This document shows positions 28,268-37,952 of a stretch of 64,000 nucleotides of DNA, one piece after another. Under the pieces are notes generated by a model. It was not told where the DNA came from. It ran no database searches and saw nothing but the letters and a program-made list of their open reading frames with translations. A program made the translations under genes and the position numbers. The first letter of the stretch is position 1; each line of letters starts with the position of its first letter. Source of the stretch: Methanobacterium sp964452085 (lineage in GTDB: Archaea; Methanobacteriota; Methanobacteria; Methanobacteriales; Methanobacteriaceae). The stretch spans positions 1 through 64,000 of the forward strand of contig CAYVKL010000002.1 of the NCBI GenBank assembly GCA_964452085.1, in the 5' to 3' direction.

Positions 28268-29569
28268 TCAAGTCAGATCTTCAATACTTTCAGTGAGGGG
28301 ATCGAAGTTGATGAACTTGCGGACTGAAGGGATAAAGAACATGATCACAAAAACCAGAAAACTGGCCACAAAACAAACCAGGAATATAGTTCTAATAGGG
28401 AAAATCTCTGCTAGAACGCCTCCAGTTACCATGGCTAGTGGTGTGAGGGCCATGGTAAGAGTCCCTACCAAACCCATTACTTTGCCCATCATATTATCTG
28501 GTACAATAGACTGAATCGAGGAAAGAATGAAAACATTCACCACAGACTCTGATAGGCCGGCAATCAAGAGGAGAACTGCCATTAAATAAAATTCAGTGGT
28601 GAGAGCAAAGAGGATAAGGCAAAAATTGGAAACAGTTAAGGAAGCAAGCATCAAAGCTGCTCTTTTGGTAGGATGTACATTAAGAGCTGAGAGAACAATC
28701 ATTCCTAGAAACACCCCTACTGTGAAACTGGCCACTGCTATACCGTACTTTGCAGCCCCCAGACCTGGTGTGAACTGGAAGAGGGGTATCAGGAGTACCA
28801 CGGCAATATGAACCAGGAAACTGAATATGGAGAAAATTAACAGGATGTAGAGTAATCCTTTGAGCTTCCAAACAAATTTAAGTGATTCTTTGAGGTCGGC
28901 GATGAAATTTTCAGAGGTGATTTTGGATTCTTTGTTTTTAGGGATTTTGGCAAAGCCAATTGAAATTCCAGATATCAAGAATGACACCCCATTAATTAAG
29001 AACATTAAGGGAGCTCCGATAATGACATAAAGAATACCGCCCATGGAATTTCCCAGGATATCGGCTCCAGTGTTAGCCACTCCAAAAAGAGAGTTTGCAT
29101 TGGTTATTTTGTCTTTAGGGACCATGAGGGGTAAAACAGACATGGCAGCAGGTCCAAAGAAGGCTCCACCTATTCCTAGAATGATGCCGGCCAGGAAAAC
29201 CATCCACAACTCTAAAAAACCTAACAAAGCTGCTGCAGCAACTAAAATAATGGCAGTTCCCCTTACCATATCCATTATTATCATCAATTTTTTACGGTTG
29301 GTTCTATCCACCACCACCCCTGCAAAGGGGGCGAGTAAAACACCGGGTAAAAGTGCAGTGGCCATTAAAGTTCCCATAAGGGCTGTTGATCCAGTAAATG
29401 CCAGAACCCAGAAACCCAGAGCGATTTCATAGATCATATCTCCCATTACTGATACAAATTGCCCTTGTAATAGTAGAAATAAGTTTAATGATAATAATTT
29501 TTTATTTTCAGGCGATTTTTGCTTAGTAACTTTAACACCAGTTGTGTTTACTTTTTTTTCACTTTCCAT
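28268..29569 (-). CDS. MFS transporter (12-helix, MFS_3-like exporter)
   Basis: A 433-residue major facilitator with about 12 helices after a 30-residue charged N-terminus. Helix 1 carries LLLQGQFVSVMGDMIYEIAL, loop 2-3 contains the MFS-type VVDRTNRKKLMI (a variant of the G-x-x-x-D-R-x-G/R signature), and helix 4-5 GIGGAFFGPAAMSVLP. This type resembles macrolide/enterobactin exporters. The ATG at 29569 follows GGAGCA. A MarR-type regulator is divergent 149 bases away with a palindromic operator candidate between them, so drug- or metabolite-responsive control is likely. Confidence 0.9.
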   Translation of the reverse strand: MESEKKVNTTGVKVTKQKSPENKKLLSLNLFLLLQGQFVSVMGDMIYEIALGFWVLAFTGSTALMGTLMATALLPGVLLAPFAGVVVDRTNRKKLMIIMDMVRGTAIILVAAAALLGFLELWMVFLAGIILGIGGAFFGPAAMSVLPLMVPKDKITNANSLFGVANTGADILGNSMGGILYVIIGAPLMFLINGVSFLISGISIGFAKIPKNKESKITSENFIADLKESLKFVWKLKGLLYILLIFSIFSFLVHIAVVLLIPLFQFTPGLGAAKYGIAVASFTVGVFLGMIVLSALNVHPTKRAALMLASLTVSNFCLILFALTTEFYLMAVLLLIAGLSESVVNVFILSSIQSIVPDNMMGKVMGLVGTLTMALTPLAMVTGGVLAEIFPIRTIFLVCFVASFLVFVIMFFIPSVRKFINFDPLTESIEDLT

Positions 29570-29625
29570 AGTGATGCTCCAATAACTAGGATAATATTCT
29601 CAATTATTCCATGATATGGATAGTA

Positions 29626-29651
29626 CGCATATCAAACTATTTGTATATGCG
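29626..29651. promoter_or_regulatory. Palindromic operator candidate between MFS and MarR genes
   Basis: CGCATAT (29626-29632) and ATATGCG (29645-29651) are a perfect inverted repeat with a 12-base spacer. An overlapping second palindrome, GATATG/CATATC, uses 29613-29633. It lies between the divergent MFS and MarR genes, about 35 bases before the MarR TATA box, as expected for autoregulated MarR control. Confidence 0.55.
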
Positions 29652-29685
29652 AATGTATGTTAACTGAAATATATACTTATCGGAA

Positions 29686-29694
29686 TATTTATAT
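29686..29694 (+). promoter_or_regulatory. TATA box of the MarR gene
   Basis: TATTTATAT is centred 29 bases before the ATG at 29719. The start of transcription would fall within a few bases of the ATG, so the message is probably leaderless; no ribosome site is seen. Confidence 0.55.
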
Positions 29695-29718
29695 CAAAAT
29701 AATAATAGAAAATTATGC

Positions 29719-30144
29719 ATGGAAGATGATGATATACGCGTAATTGTGTCCCTTTTTGACAACATAGGGGATAAACTTATTAAAAATTCTAAAATCACCC
29801 GTGATACCTATGTAAAATTAACTATGGCCGAGGCTAATGCTCTTTATGTTATAGGCTCTGATGAGCCAAAGACCATGAAACAAATAGCCGAAGCACTGGG
29901 GGTGGCAGTAAGTACACCTACCCGCACCATTGATAGACTGGTTGAAAAAGGATTTATCAACAGGCGGGTTGATGAAAATGATCGCAGGCAACTTCTAATA
30001 GAGACCACTTCTAAAGGTAAAAAATTACTCTTAGAAATGGATGAAGAAGGCATTATAATGGTGCGTAGTATGTTAAAAAATCTTAAAGATGAGGAAATTG
30101 ATTCTTTAAAAGAAATTCTACTTAAAATTAATGAAAATCTGTAG
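29719..30144 (+). CDS. MarR family transcriptional regulator
   Basis: A 141-residue winged-helix protein. The DNA-binding part reads MKQIAEALGVAVSTPTRTID for the helix-turn-helix and INRRVDENDRRQLLIETTSK for the wing; the flanking helices form the dimer. The ATG at 29719 has no ribosome site but sits about 29 bases from a TATA box, which suggests a leaderless message. It is divergent from an MFS exporter and shares an intergenic palindrome with it. The stop overlaps the ribosome site of the next gene, so the two are cotranscribed. Confidence 0.9.
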   Translation: MEDDDIRVIVSLFDNIGDKLIKNSKITRDTYVKLTMAEANALYVIGSDEPKTMKQIAEALGVAVSTPTRTIDRLVEKGFINRRVDENDRRQLLIETTSKGKKLLLEMDEEGIIMVRSMLKNLKDEEIDSLKEILLKINENL

Positions 30145-30155
30145 GGGCATTGTTT

Positions 30156-30800
30156 TTGTTTTTAAAAGATTTAGAAGCGAAATTATCAGCTGAAGATATC
30201 AACAAATTCGCCGAAATAGCAATAAATGACCCTGAAATGAGACTTGAACTAGTAAATCTCATGTTGAATCATCCTAAGATAATGATTTACTATAATTCGT
30301 ATTATATCATTTCTAAAGCTTGTGAATCTAGGCCTGATCTATTTTATGAAAACTGGGATGATTTCAAGTTGCTCCTGAATCACACTAATTCTTATCATCG
30401 TAATTTTGCTTTAAAGATTCTGGCTATTTTAGTGGCCGTTGATGATGAAAATAGATTTTCCACAGTATTTGATGATTATTTTAGCCATATTAACGATGAA
30501 AAATTCATGACAGCGCAAAAATGCATTGAAAACACTACCAAAATCTTATCCAACAAAGAAGAATTAATTGATGATATTGTAGGGATTTTGGTGGATGTGG
30601 GTAATTTATCGGATTACCCTGAAAAACAAAAGGCTTTATTAAAAGCAGGTGTTATAGGCGTATTTGATGAATTTTATGAACAAATAAATGATAAAAACGG
30701 CGTCCATCAATTTGTTGAGGGTGAAATAAATAGTATTAGTCCTAAAACCAGGGGGAAAGCCAAAAAATTCATTGAAAAACGTTTTATTAATATTAATTGA
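30156..30800 (+). CDS. Helical repeat-like protein of unknown function, cotranscribed with MarR
   Basis: About 214 residues, almost entirely predicted helix, with a spacing of leucines and acidic residues that resembles HEAT/ARM-type repeats (LLNHTNSYHRNFALKILAIL, EKFMTAQKCIENTTKILSN). No catalytic or membrane segment is seen. A frame start TTG at 30150 is only 2 bases from GGGG, so TTG 30156, 8 bases away, is the better start. It lies 5-11 bases after the MarR stop, so it belongs to that operon. Possible role: protein-protein scaffold linked to the regulator; this is inference. Confidence 0.65.
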   Translation: MFLKDLEAKLSAEDINKFAEIAINDPEMRLELVNLMLNHPKIMIYYNSYYIISKACESRPDLFYENWDDFKLLLNHTNSYHRNFALKILAILVAVDDENRFSTVFDDYFSHINDEKFMTAQKCIENTTKILSNKEELIDDIVGILVDVGNLSDYPEKQKALLKAGVIGVFDEFYEQINDKNGVHQFVEGEINSISPKTRGKAKKFIEKRFININ

Positions 30801-30812
30801 AATTATATTCAT

Positions 30813-30850
30813 CCAAAAATCGGATTTTTTTTTAATTAGGATCGTTTTTT
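30813..30850 (+). terminator. T-rich end region after the MarR operon
   Basis: CCAAAAATCGGATTTTTTTTT contains a small A/T stem and a run of nine to ten T, with a second T run (GTTTTTTTTC) shortly after. T-rich stretches of this kind act as archaeal terminators. Confidence 0.45.
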
Positions 30851-30978
30851 TTCTATTCGTAATTTTAAAATTTTATTTTTTGGATTTCTAATATTTATTT
30901 TTTTTCATATTATAATAATAAAAAGTATTAAATAATATTATTACTAATTTTAATAAAAATATGAATAGGGGTTATCTT

Positions 30979-33900
30979 ATGAAAAAAGGAAAAATTATCA
31001 TGATTTTAATTAGTTTGGCGATAATAGTTGTTTTTTCTGGAACTGTTTCGGCAGGAAACTGGACAGTAAATCCTGGAGAAAGCATTCAAGCTGCTGTAAA
31101 TAGCGCTTCTTCCAATGACACCATTTTTGTTAATGATAACAATGGTTCTAATTATACTTACAATGAAAATGTGGTGATAAATAAAAAACTGCAAGTATTT
31201 GCAAAAACTGGTGGGAATGTCGCGATACAATCATTAAATTCTTCAAAGCCAGTAATAACCATTAATTCTGCAGCTGATGGGTCAACAATTCAGGGATTCA
31301 TAATTAAGGGGGCTACAAAAACAAGTGGAATTTATTCAAGTGGAACTTCAAACTGTAAAATTATCGGAAACACTTTTACTAACAATAACTACGGCATATG
31401 GTTGATAAACGGCCAAAATAATACAATTTCAGGAAATATATTGGCGAATAATACCATTTACGGGATTAATATAAACGGATTAAATAACAACCTATTTCAG
31501 AATAATTCATTCACCGGCAATCAGTATGGAATTTCTATTTCCGGAGGATCCGGAGGTATTATTTCTGAGAATGATTTTTCAAATAATAAATATGGAATTT
31601 ATGTTAACAATATTAATAATAGCACAATACAAAACAACACTGTAAAATCCAGTATTTTTGGTTTAAATCTTTATAAAAGTCAAAATATTGAGGTTTGTGA
31701 GAATATCATAACAAATTGCACTAGTTACGGAATTTATGCCAATGGATTGTATAAGGCTCTTATTAATAATAATACGATTAGTGGTAATGTATATGGGTTG
31801 TCCCTTTCAACAATTAGTTCAGATCTTGAGGTTTCAGACAATTTAATTATTAATGGAAATTACGGGATTTATTCAAATTCTTTGAATAATTCTATAATTC
31901 GTAATAACACGGTCGCAGGTAACAAGTATGGTTTATATTCTTATAGAAGTCAAAATAACACAATTTCCACAAATTCAATAATAAACAATAATATTTATGG
32001 GATTTACCTCTACCTCTCATCAGCAAATATTAATTTTAACAGAATAGCCGGAAATATTAGATATGGGCTTTATTCTGGAATAAATTCCACAGTTAATGCA
32101 ACAAATAATTGGTGGGGTTCTAATAATCCTCTAGTCTCATCAAGTATGGGGAGTGACATTTTCATTGGCGGGGGAAGTGTTGCTCATATTCCGTGGCTAG
32201 TATTAAATTCATCTGCCTTTCCTGGAGTTATAGGCAACAATAATTCAACAATAACAGTTGATTTAACCTATAATAATGAAGGTGCCGATACTTCTTCTAA
32301 AGGAAACATTCCAGATAATACTCCTCTGAATTTCACCACTAACTTGGGAATAATTCCTGCAGTGGCTTACACTAAAAATGGAAGATCCATAGTCACTTTT
32401 AATAGAGATACGGCCATTTATGGCACAGCAAATGTTATAGTATCATTGGACAAAAAGTCGCTGCAGATGAACATAAGTATTGATACCACAGCTCCGACAT
32501 TAACAATCGATCTTCCTGGTGGAATTTACAATTCAAATAAAACTGTGAATTTGATTGCTTCTGATAATATTGATTCAAACCCAGTTGTTTATTACAGTTT
32601 AAATAACGGTAACACTTGGTTCAATAAGAATAATAATGTAACTTTAAATTTAGGCCCTGGAAAAACAGATTTAAAATTTTTTGGATGTGATTCAGCAGGC
32701 AACACCTGCATAAATCAGACCATAATCTATATTATTGATATAAACTCACCAACTGTAAACGTAAATCTTCCAGGGGGCGTTTACACTACTTACCAGAACA
32801 TAACTTTAACTGCAGAGGATAATATTGACACAAATCCAAGTATATATTATACTACGGATGGAAGCACTCCTACAACAAGCAGTACTCAATATACAACTCC
32901 AATAAACATATTCAAAAACTATACTATATTGAAATTCACCGCAATGGATTTAGCGGGTAATCAGGCTATATTTCAAACCATTAATTACACCATAGATCTC
33001 CCAATTAAGAATACAAACACTCAGAAAGTATATTCACGAATTCAGGATGCAATTAATGATGCTTCCCAATTGGATATAATTCAGGTAAATAATGGAACTT
33101 ACATTGAAAATATAAATTTGAATAAAAAATTAACATTACAGGGAATTTCCGGAGGAAACGTAATAATCAAATCGTTAAATCAATCAAAGCCGGTATTTTT
33201 TATAAATTCTGGAGGTACTGGATCAACCATAAAATGGTTCACAGTGAAAGATAACACAAATTCTGGGACTTCAGGAATATATTTAGGTGCTCAAAACTGC
33301 AAAATTATCGAAAATACATTAACCAACAATTATCACGGGATTACTCTTTACAATTCAAATAATAATACACTATCGGGAAATATTTTAACAAACAATCAAG
33401 GAGTAGGAATTTATCTCATACATTCGGATAATAACACATTATCTAAAAATAATATAACCAATAATAATGGTGATGGGATTTGTTTAGTAAATTATTCCAC
33501 TAACAATAAAATATTTGGAAATGCCATCTTAAACAACAAATTTGATGGAATTTATCTGGACTTTTCAGATAAAAATAAAATATACGTAAACAATTTAACC
33601 AGCAATAGGTTTGATGGTATTGAAATATGGGGTTCAAATAATAACATTATCTATGGAAACACTGTCACGAGCAATACTATCAATGGAATGGGGATTTATG
33701 GTTCAAATGGAACATCAATCTCGGGAAATAATATAAAGAATAACGGAGCTCTTGATGGGGTGGGGGAAGATGGAACATTTAATGGAATTTATCTAGTTGA
33801 CTCTTCAGCAACAATCAACTACAACATAATTGCCGGAAACCTTTATCATGGAATCTACAATAAAGGTATTGGGATTTTAAACGCCACAAATAACTTTTGG

Positions 33901-36900
33901 AACTCAAACACACCAGTAGTATCATCAATTAATGGAAATGACATTTATATTGCGGGAGGAAATGTAAATTACAGTTATTGGTGTTCTTATGGTAATGAAA
34001 TAAGCCAAACAAACTTAATTCAAGCAGCAGAAAGTATTAAAACATACATAGAAACTAATCATGAACTCCCTATTAGCATTTCTATCTCTGGAATTCAAGT
34101 AAGCATGCCTCAATTCCTTAAACTATCAACACAGGCAGTTTTAGGCATTTATAACAAAACTCAGAATACCAGTCTTAACCTAGGTTTAGGTGGATATTGG
34201 TGTATGCCCACTGAAGAAAAAATCACAAATGGAGTAATAGTAGAGACAGAATATATCTCCATTGCAAATAGTACCAAATCATTTATGGATTCTAATGGTT
34301 GTGCACCAAATTATATGTATTATACCAGCTTGGGAAGTCTAATGGGCTTCGAATCTCTGGTTTATATGTATTCTCAAATATTGAGTTATTACCAGATCAA
34401 TCAGACTTTGCCTGGATCCATCAATGTCACTCCATGGTTGGCAGTTAAAAATCCAAATGCAACCTATAATTTCCGCACTAACAAGGTATTCAGCACTATC
34501 CAAGAAGCCATAGATGATGAGGGGACACTGAATGGGGATACTATAACTCTGGGTAAATCCACTTATACGGAGAATGTAATCATAACTAAGACATTGGCGG
34601 TAGAACCTCTTTTTACTGGAATCAAAGTAAATGCTTACAGTTTGAATCTTCCGGTTTTCACCATAGGCATTGGTGGAAGTGGTTCATTTATAGAAAATCT
34701 GATTATCAATGGTTCTACAAATAGTGTGGGGGTTTTAATCAATAATTCTTCAAATAATACTGTTTTTGGGAACAACATCACAGGCAATGGCAATGGAATC
34801 TATCTAAACAATTCAAGTGGTAATAATATTATTGGAAACACTATATCCAACAATAATTTGGATGGTATATTTGTTCAGGCCAGCTTTAAGAACATTTTTT
34901 CCACAAACACTGTGAAAAATAATGTAAATAATGGGATATGTCTAAAAAATTCAGATAACAACTACATTTACTCCAACACTATTTCCAGTAATGCTATGAA
35001 TGGGATATTCTTCAATAACTCATCTAATAATGTTACTTTCAATAGAATCTCATTTAACGGCAATTATGGGTTGTATGATGTGGGTAATGGAACTGTATCA
35101 GCTCAAAATAATTGGTGGGGTTCAAACAACCCCTTATCTTCAAACAGTAACAGTTTCATTGGTATTGATGGGGGAATAGTTAATTGTGACCAATGGCTTG
35201 TGTTAAATGTCACAACTTCCATTGACCGTTCCAACCGCACAGTTAATAGCTACAACAACATAATAACTGCTGATTTAAGCCATAACAACCATGGGGATGA
35301 CACTTCTGAGAATGGTGATTCTCTTCCGGATGGAATACCCGTAAATTTTACTACTAATATGGGAACAATAAATTCTTCTGTATCAACGCGAAAAGGTAAG
35401 GCCACGGCCACACTTTCAAGTTCCGTAACTGGGATGGCTAACTTCTCAGCAGTATTGGATCGGCAGAGTGTAAGCAATTCAGTCAACATAATAAATATTA
35501 ACACTCTAGCCATACGAAATAATCGGACTAATGAAGGATTTACAAGCATTCAGTCAGCTATAAACGATACAGACACATTAAATGGTGACGTTATCTTCCT
35601 TGAGGCTGGTACTTACACGGAGAATGTTGTTATTAACAAAACAGTTATAATAACGTCTGTTTCTGGGTATGATGTGACTGTTAAAGCATTAAATGAGGGT
35701 AAATCAGTTTTCATAATATTAGAAAGTGGAAATGGTTCTAAAATACAAGGTTTACAGATAAATGGTGCATCGAACTCCTATGGTGTGGCAATAAGCTCTG
35801 CAAGCAACTGCAATATCATTAACAACGTAATCACTGGAAATTATCGTGGAATATATTTCTATGCATCAGACAACAACACTATATATGATAATAACATAAA
35901 AAATAATTATTATGGGATTGCAATATATAATTCCACATTCAACATAGTATCTTTGAATAATATAACTAAGAGTTACTATGGATTGTCCCTAATAAATTCC
36001 AATAATACGGCAATAACTGAAAATAACCTAAAAGACAATTGGGATGGAATCCATCTCTACAATTCTACCTGCAATAATCTTTCGAACAACATAGTTAAAG
36101 GTAATTGGCTTGGCATATATCTCCACCAATCAAATACTACCAACATAACAGGAAATTTAGTAACAGGTAATGGTGGGGGTATTAACTCTTACGATTCAAA
36201 CAGCACCATAATATTAGGGAATAATATTACAGATAATTGGCTTGCGGACACATCCCTGGTGGATCCTGCTAGAATGATAATGGCCACCACAATTTACACC
36301 TGTGGACCTGCAGCACTGGCCACAGTCATGAAAAATATGGGAATAAATACCACTGAAGCAGAACTTGCCAATTTGGCTGGTACTGATGAAACTGGGACTA
36401 CCATGTATGGTCTTGTTCAAGCAGCTAATTATAAAGGACTAAATGCTACAGGCTTTAGATTAAATACGGATCAACTTAAAACTGACTACATAGTGGTTTT
36501 GAAAATAAACGGAAAATATCATTACAATATTATTAGAAACGTTACAAACAACACGGTTTATCTCACTGACCCCAATCTGGGAGATATTGAGATGAGTTTG
36601 GCCAAATTCAATGAAGTTTATACCGGATACGCACTTGTTATTGCCAATGGCACAATACAAATAAATGCCACAGTCATGACTGAGGAGGAAATGAGAAATA
36701 TTAAAGCGATGCGATTGGTTGTTGATTATATGACCATTAGCATTCCCTATTTAAGTTGGGAATGGGTTCAAACAAGCTTTTACATTCCTAAAATTGGGAT
36801 TTATTGGGCACCTCTAAAATTTTGGGGATGGACTGTGGGATGGCTCCCGATTCCATATTTTTATTGGGCAAAAGTAACAGCATGGGTTATTGTACCAGTG

Positions 36901-37260
36901 GTGAGGTATTATGTCACTACTATACCAATAGGATGTCATTGGGAGCCTGATGAAATAATAGAATATGTTTCGTATGAATCTAATAGTGAAAAAACAATTA
37001 TAGGTCATTATGGAAATTTTGCAAATAGTTGGTTGATGGAAGCTGTGAATACAGATATTTATGATAGTTTCTGGCATGATCAAGGTATTTCTCACAGACA
37101 CTTTGATTGGAAGGAAGGGATAATAATTGGTGGTGGAATTATATTGGCTATTCCAACTGATGGTCTTTCATTGGTTGCATTAGGAAAATTTGGTTTGTCC
37201 ATGGGGTTAATGATTTGGGATAATCCCGGACCATTTTGGTATTATCATTCCTTCAATTAA
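30979..37260 (+). CDS. Giant secreted beta-helix surface protein with pseudomurein-binding-like repeat and C39 peptidase domain
   Basis: 2093 residues. The ATG at 30961 has no ribosome site; ATG 30979 follows AGGGG and opens a signal peptide cut near VSA-G (residue 25). In order: right-handed beta-helix (about 35-410), Ig-like (420-500), two chitobiase-C-terminal-like modules opening TAPTLTIDLPGGIY and SPTVNVNLPGGVY (505-674), second beta-helix (680-1004), pseudomurein-binding-like repeat (1009-1154, ISGIQVSMPQFLKLS), third beta-helix (1165-1411), Ig-like, fourth beta-helix (1513-1754), then a C39-type cysteine peptidase domain with C1775 (TCGPAALATVM), H1848 and D1864 (TDPNLG). The last 200 residues are Trp/Tyr-rich with a Gly-rich hydrophobic stretch. 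Adhesin-like proteins of this build are known in Methanobacteriales; the peptidase and tail suggest processing or an effector role. Beta-helix blocks end in NNWWGSNNP-type motifs. Confidence 0.9.
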   Translation: MKKGKIIMILISLAIIVVFSGTVSAGNWTVNPGESIQAAVNSASSNDTIFVNDNNGSNYTYNENVVINKKLQVFAKTGGNVAIQSLNSSKPVITINSAADGSTIQGFIIKGATKTSGIYSSGTSNCKIIGNTFTNNNYGIWLINGQNNTISGNILANNTIYGININGLNNNLFQNNSFTGNQYGISISGGSGGIISENDFSNNKYGIYVNNINNSTIQNNTVKSSIFGLNLYKSQNIEVCENIITNCTSYGIYANGLYKALINNNTISGNVYGLSLSTISSDLEVSDNLIINGNYGIYSNSLNNSIIRNNTVAGNKYGLYSYRSQNNTISTNSIINNNIYGIYLYLSSANINFNRIAGNIRYGLYSGINSTVNATNNWWGSNNPLVSSSMGSDIFIGGGSVAHIPWLVLNSSAFPGVIGNNNSTITVDLTYNNEGADTSSKGNIPDNTPLNFTTNLGIIPAVAYTKNGRSIVTFNRDTAIYGTANVIVSLDKKSLQMNISIDTTAPTLTIDLPGGIYNSNKTVNLIASDNIDSNPVVYYSLNNGNTWFNKNNNVTLNLGPGKTDLKFFGCDSAGNTCINQTIIYIIDINSPTVNVNLPGGVYTTYQNITLTAEDNIDTNPSIYYTTDGSTPTTSSTQYTTPINIFKNYTILKFTAMDLAGNQAIFQTINYTIDLPIKNTNTQKVYSRIQDAINDASQLDIIQVNNGTYIENINLNKKLTLQGISGGNVIIKSLNQSKPVFFINSGGTGSTIKWFTVKDNTNSGTSGIYLGAQNCKIIENTLTNNYHGITLYNSNNNTLSGNILTNNQGVGIYLIHSDNNTLSKNNITNNNGDGICLVNYSTNNKIFGNAILNNKFDGIYLDFSDKNKIYVNNLTSNRFDGIEIWGSNNNIIYGNTVTSNTINGMGIYGSNGTSISGNNIKNNGALDGVGEDGTFNGIYLVDSSATINYNIIAGNLYHGIYNKGIGILNATNNFWNSNTPVVSSINGNDIYIAGGNVNYSYWCSYGNEISQTNLIQAAESIKTYIETNHELPISISISGIQVSMPQFLKLSTQAVLGIYNKTQNTSLNLGLGGYWCMPTEEKITNGVIVETEYISIANSTKSFMDSNGCAPNYMYYTSLGSLMGFESLVYMYSQILSYYQINQTLPGSINVTPWLAVKNPNATYNFRTNKVFSTIQEAIDDEGTLNGDTITLGKSTYTENVIITKTLAVEPLFTGIKVNAYSLNLPVFTIGIGGSGSFIENLIINGSTNSVGVLINNSSNNTVFGNNITGNGNGIYLNNSSGNNIIGNTISNNNLDGIFVQASFKNIFSTNTVKNNVNNGICLKNSDNNYIYSNTISSNAMNGIFFNNSSNNVTFNRISFNGNYGLYDVGNGTVSAQNNWWGSNNPLSSNSNSFIGIDGGIVNCDQWLVLNVTTSIDRSNRTVNSYNNIITADLSHNNHGDDTSENGDSLPDGIPVNFTTNMGTINSSVSTRKGKATATLSSSVTGMANFSAVLDRQSVSNSVNIININTLAIRNNRTNEGFTSIQSAINDTDTLNGDVIFLEAGTYTENVVINKTVIITSVSGYDVTVKALNEGKSVFIILESGNGSKIQGLQINGASNSYGVAISSASNCNIINNVITGNYRGIYFYASDNNTIYDNNIKNNYYGIAIYNSTFNIVSLNNITKSYYGLSLINSNNTAITENNLKDNWDGIHLYNSTCNNLSNNIVKGNWLGIYLHQSNTTNITGNLVTGNGGGINSYDSNSTIILGNNITDNWLADTSLVDPARMIMATTIYTCGPAALATVMKNMGINTTEAELANLAGTDETGTTMYGLVQAANYKGLNATGFRLNTDQLKTDYIVVLKINGKYHYNIIRNVTNNTVYLTDPNLGDIEMSLAKFNEVYTGYALVIANGTIQINATVMTEEEMRNIKAMRLVVDYMTISIPYLSWEWVQTSFYIPKIGIYWAPLKFWGWTVGWLPIPYFYWAKVTAWVIVPVVRYYVTTIPIGCHWEPDEIIEYVSYESNSEKTIIGHYGNFANSWLMEAVNTDIYDSFWHDQGISHRHFDWKEGIIIGGGIILAIPTDGLSLVALGKFGLSMGLMIWDNPGPFWYYHSFN

Positions 37261-37274
37261 ATAAAACGATAATT

Positions 37275-37604
37275 ATGAAAAAATCAGAACTTTTAATTTG
37301 GGGATTATTCATATCCTTTTTTATTTTAATATCGTGGCAGGATCATCCTTTCCTATCCATAGTATTTGGAAGTAATGGAATAATCCCATTTCTTCAAAGA
37401 GTATTTGAAACTAAATATTGCCATAGGAATATTTTCTTAAGCGTATCAATAGTTATATTGGTGTCAGGCTGGATAATTGCATTTTTATACTTGTTTAGGT
37501 GGGGTTATGAACAAAATGTTGAAATCGGAATTTTTCTAGCAGCATTTTTATCATTATTTACTTTTTTAATATCTTTTTCTAGCACAAAAAACTGGAATAA
37601 TTAA
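37275..37604 (+). CDS. Small membrane protein directly downstream of the giant surface protein
   Basis: 109 residues from ATG 37275 (MKKSELLIWGLFISFFILIS). Three hydrophobic helices (about residues 6-22, 53-76 and 84-100) surround a short outer loop and a FRWGYEQN segment. The gap to the surface protein is 14 bases, so it is probably in the same transcript. I recognise no family. A partner, anchor or protective (immunity-type) protein for the peptidase-carrying neighbour is possible, but nothing in the sequence shows it. Confidence 0.65.
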   Translation: MKKSELLIWGLFISFFILISWQDHPFLSIVFGSNGIIPFLQRVFETKYCHRNIFLSVSIVILVSGWIIAFLYLFRWGYEQNVEIGIFLAAFLSLFTFLISFSSTKNWNN

Positions 37605-37685
37605 GAGCCTATAATCGTAATATAATGTTTACAATAAATATTTGTATTAAAACAACGAAATAGTATCTATAAGAGATTTTAAAAA

Positions 37686-37952
37686 ATGAATTCTGCTATA
37701 CAAATCCAAAAACTAAAAGAAGCCCTTAAAGACCAAAAATGCACTATCGAAAAACATTCAAGTGTAATGGAAGTCACATTTGAAAATAGCGCGGATGCAG
37801 ACTGGTTTGAGGCTATCTTTGAAGACTATCAGAAGGAATCAGCCGTTAGTTGCTTAATGTCCATGCGACCAAAGGGTGAAAATGCCCGGCATAAATTTGT
37901 TTTCAATGTAAAAGACATGGATAAATTCATCGAATTAATTAAAAAAGAATAA
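37686..37952 (+). CDS. Small soluble protein, unknown
   Basis: 88 residues, mixed alpha/beta, acidic: IQKLKEALKDQKCTIEKHSS, then MEVTFENSADADWFEAIFED and a closing FNVKDMDKFIELIKKE. There is no signal or membrane segment and no recognised family. Ribosome site before ATG 37686 is weak (ATAAGAG). It follows the small membrane protein by 81 bases on the same strand and may be an unlinked gene. It has Cys at two positions but no metal pattern. Confidence 0.55.
   Translation: MNSAIQIQKLKEALKDQKCTIEKHSSVMEVTFENSADADWFEAIFEDYQKESAVSCLMSMRPKGENARHKFVFNVKDMDKFIELIKKE

Noticed and set aside
30961..30978. First ATG of the giant surface protein
   Set aside because: No ribosome site precedes it; AGGGG stands before ATG 30979, which starts a normal signal peptide.
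31080..36240. Repetitive DNA in the surface protein gene taken for a CRISPR or satellite array
   Set aside because: The repeats are in-frame beta-helix codons of variable spacing with an open frame throughout, not equal repeats with spacers.
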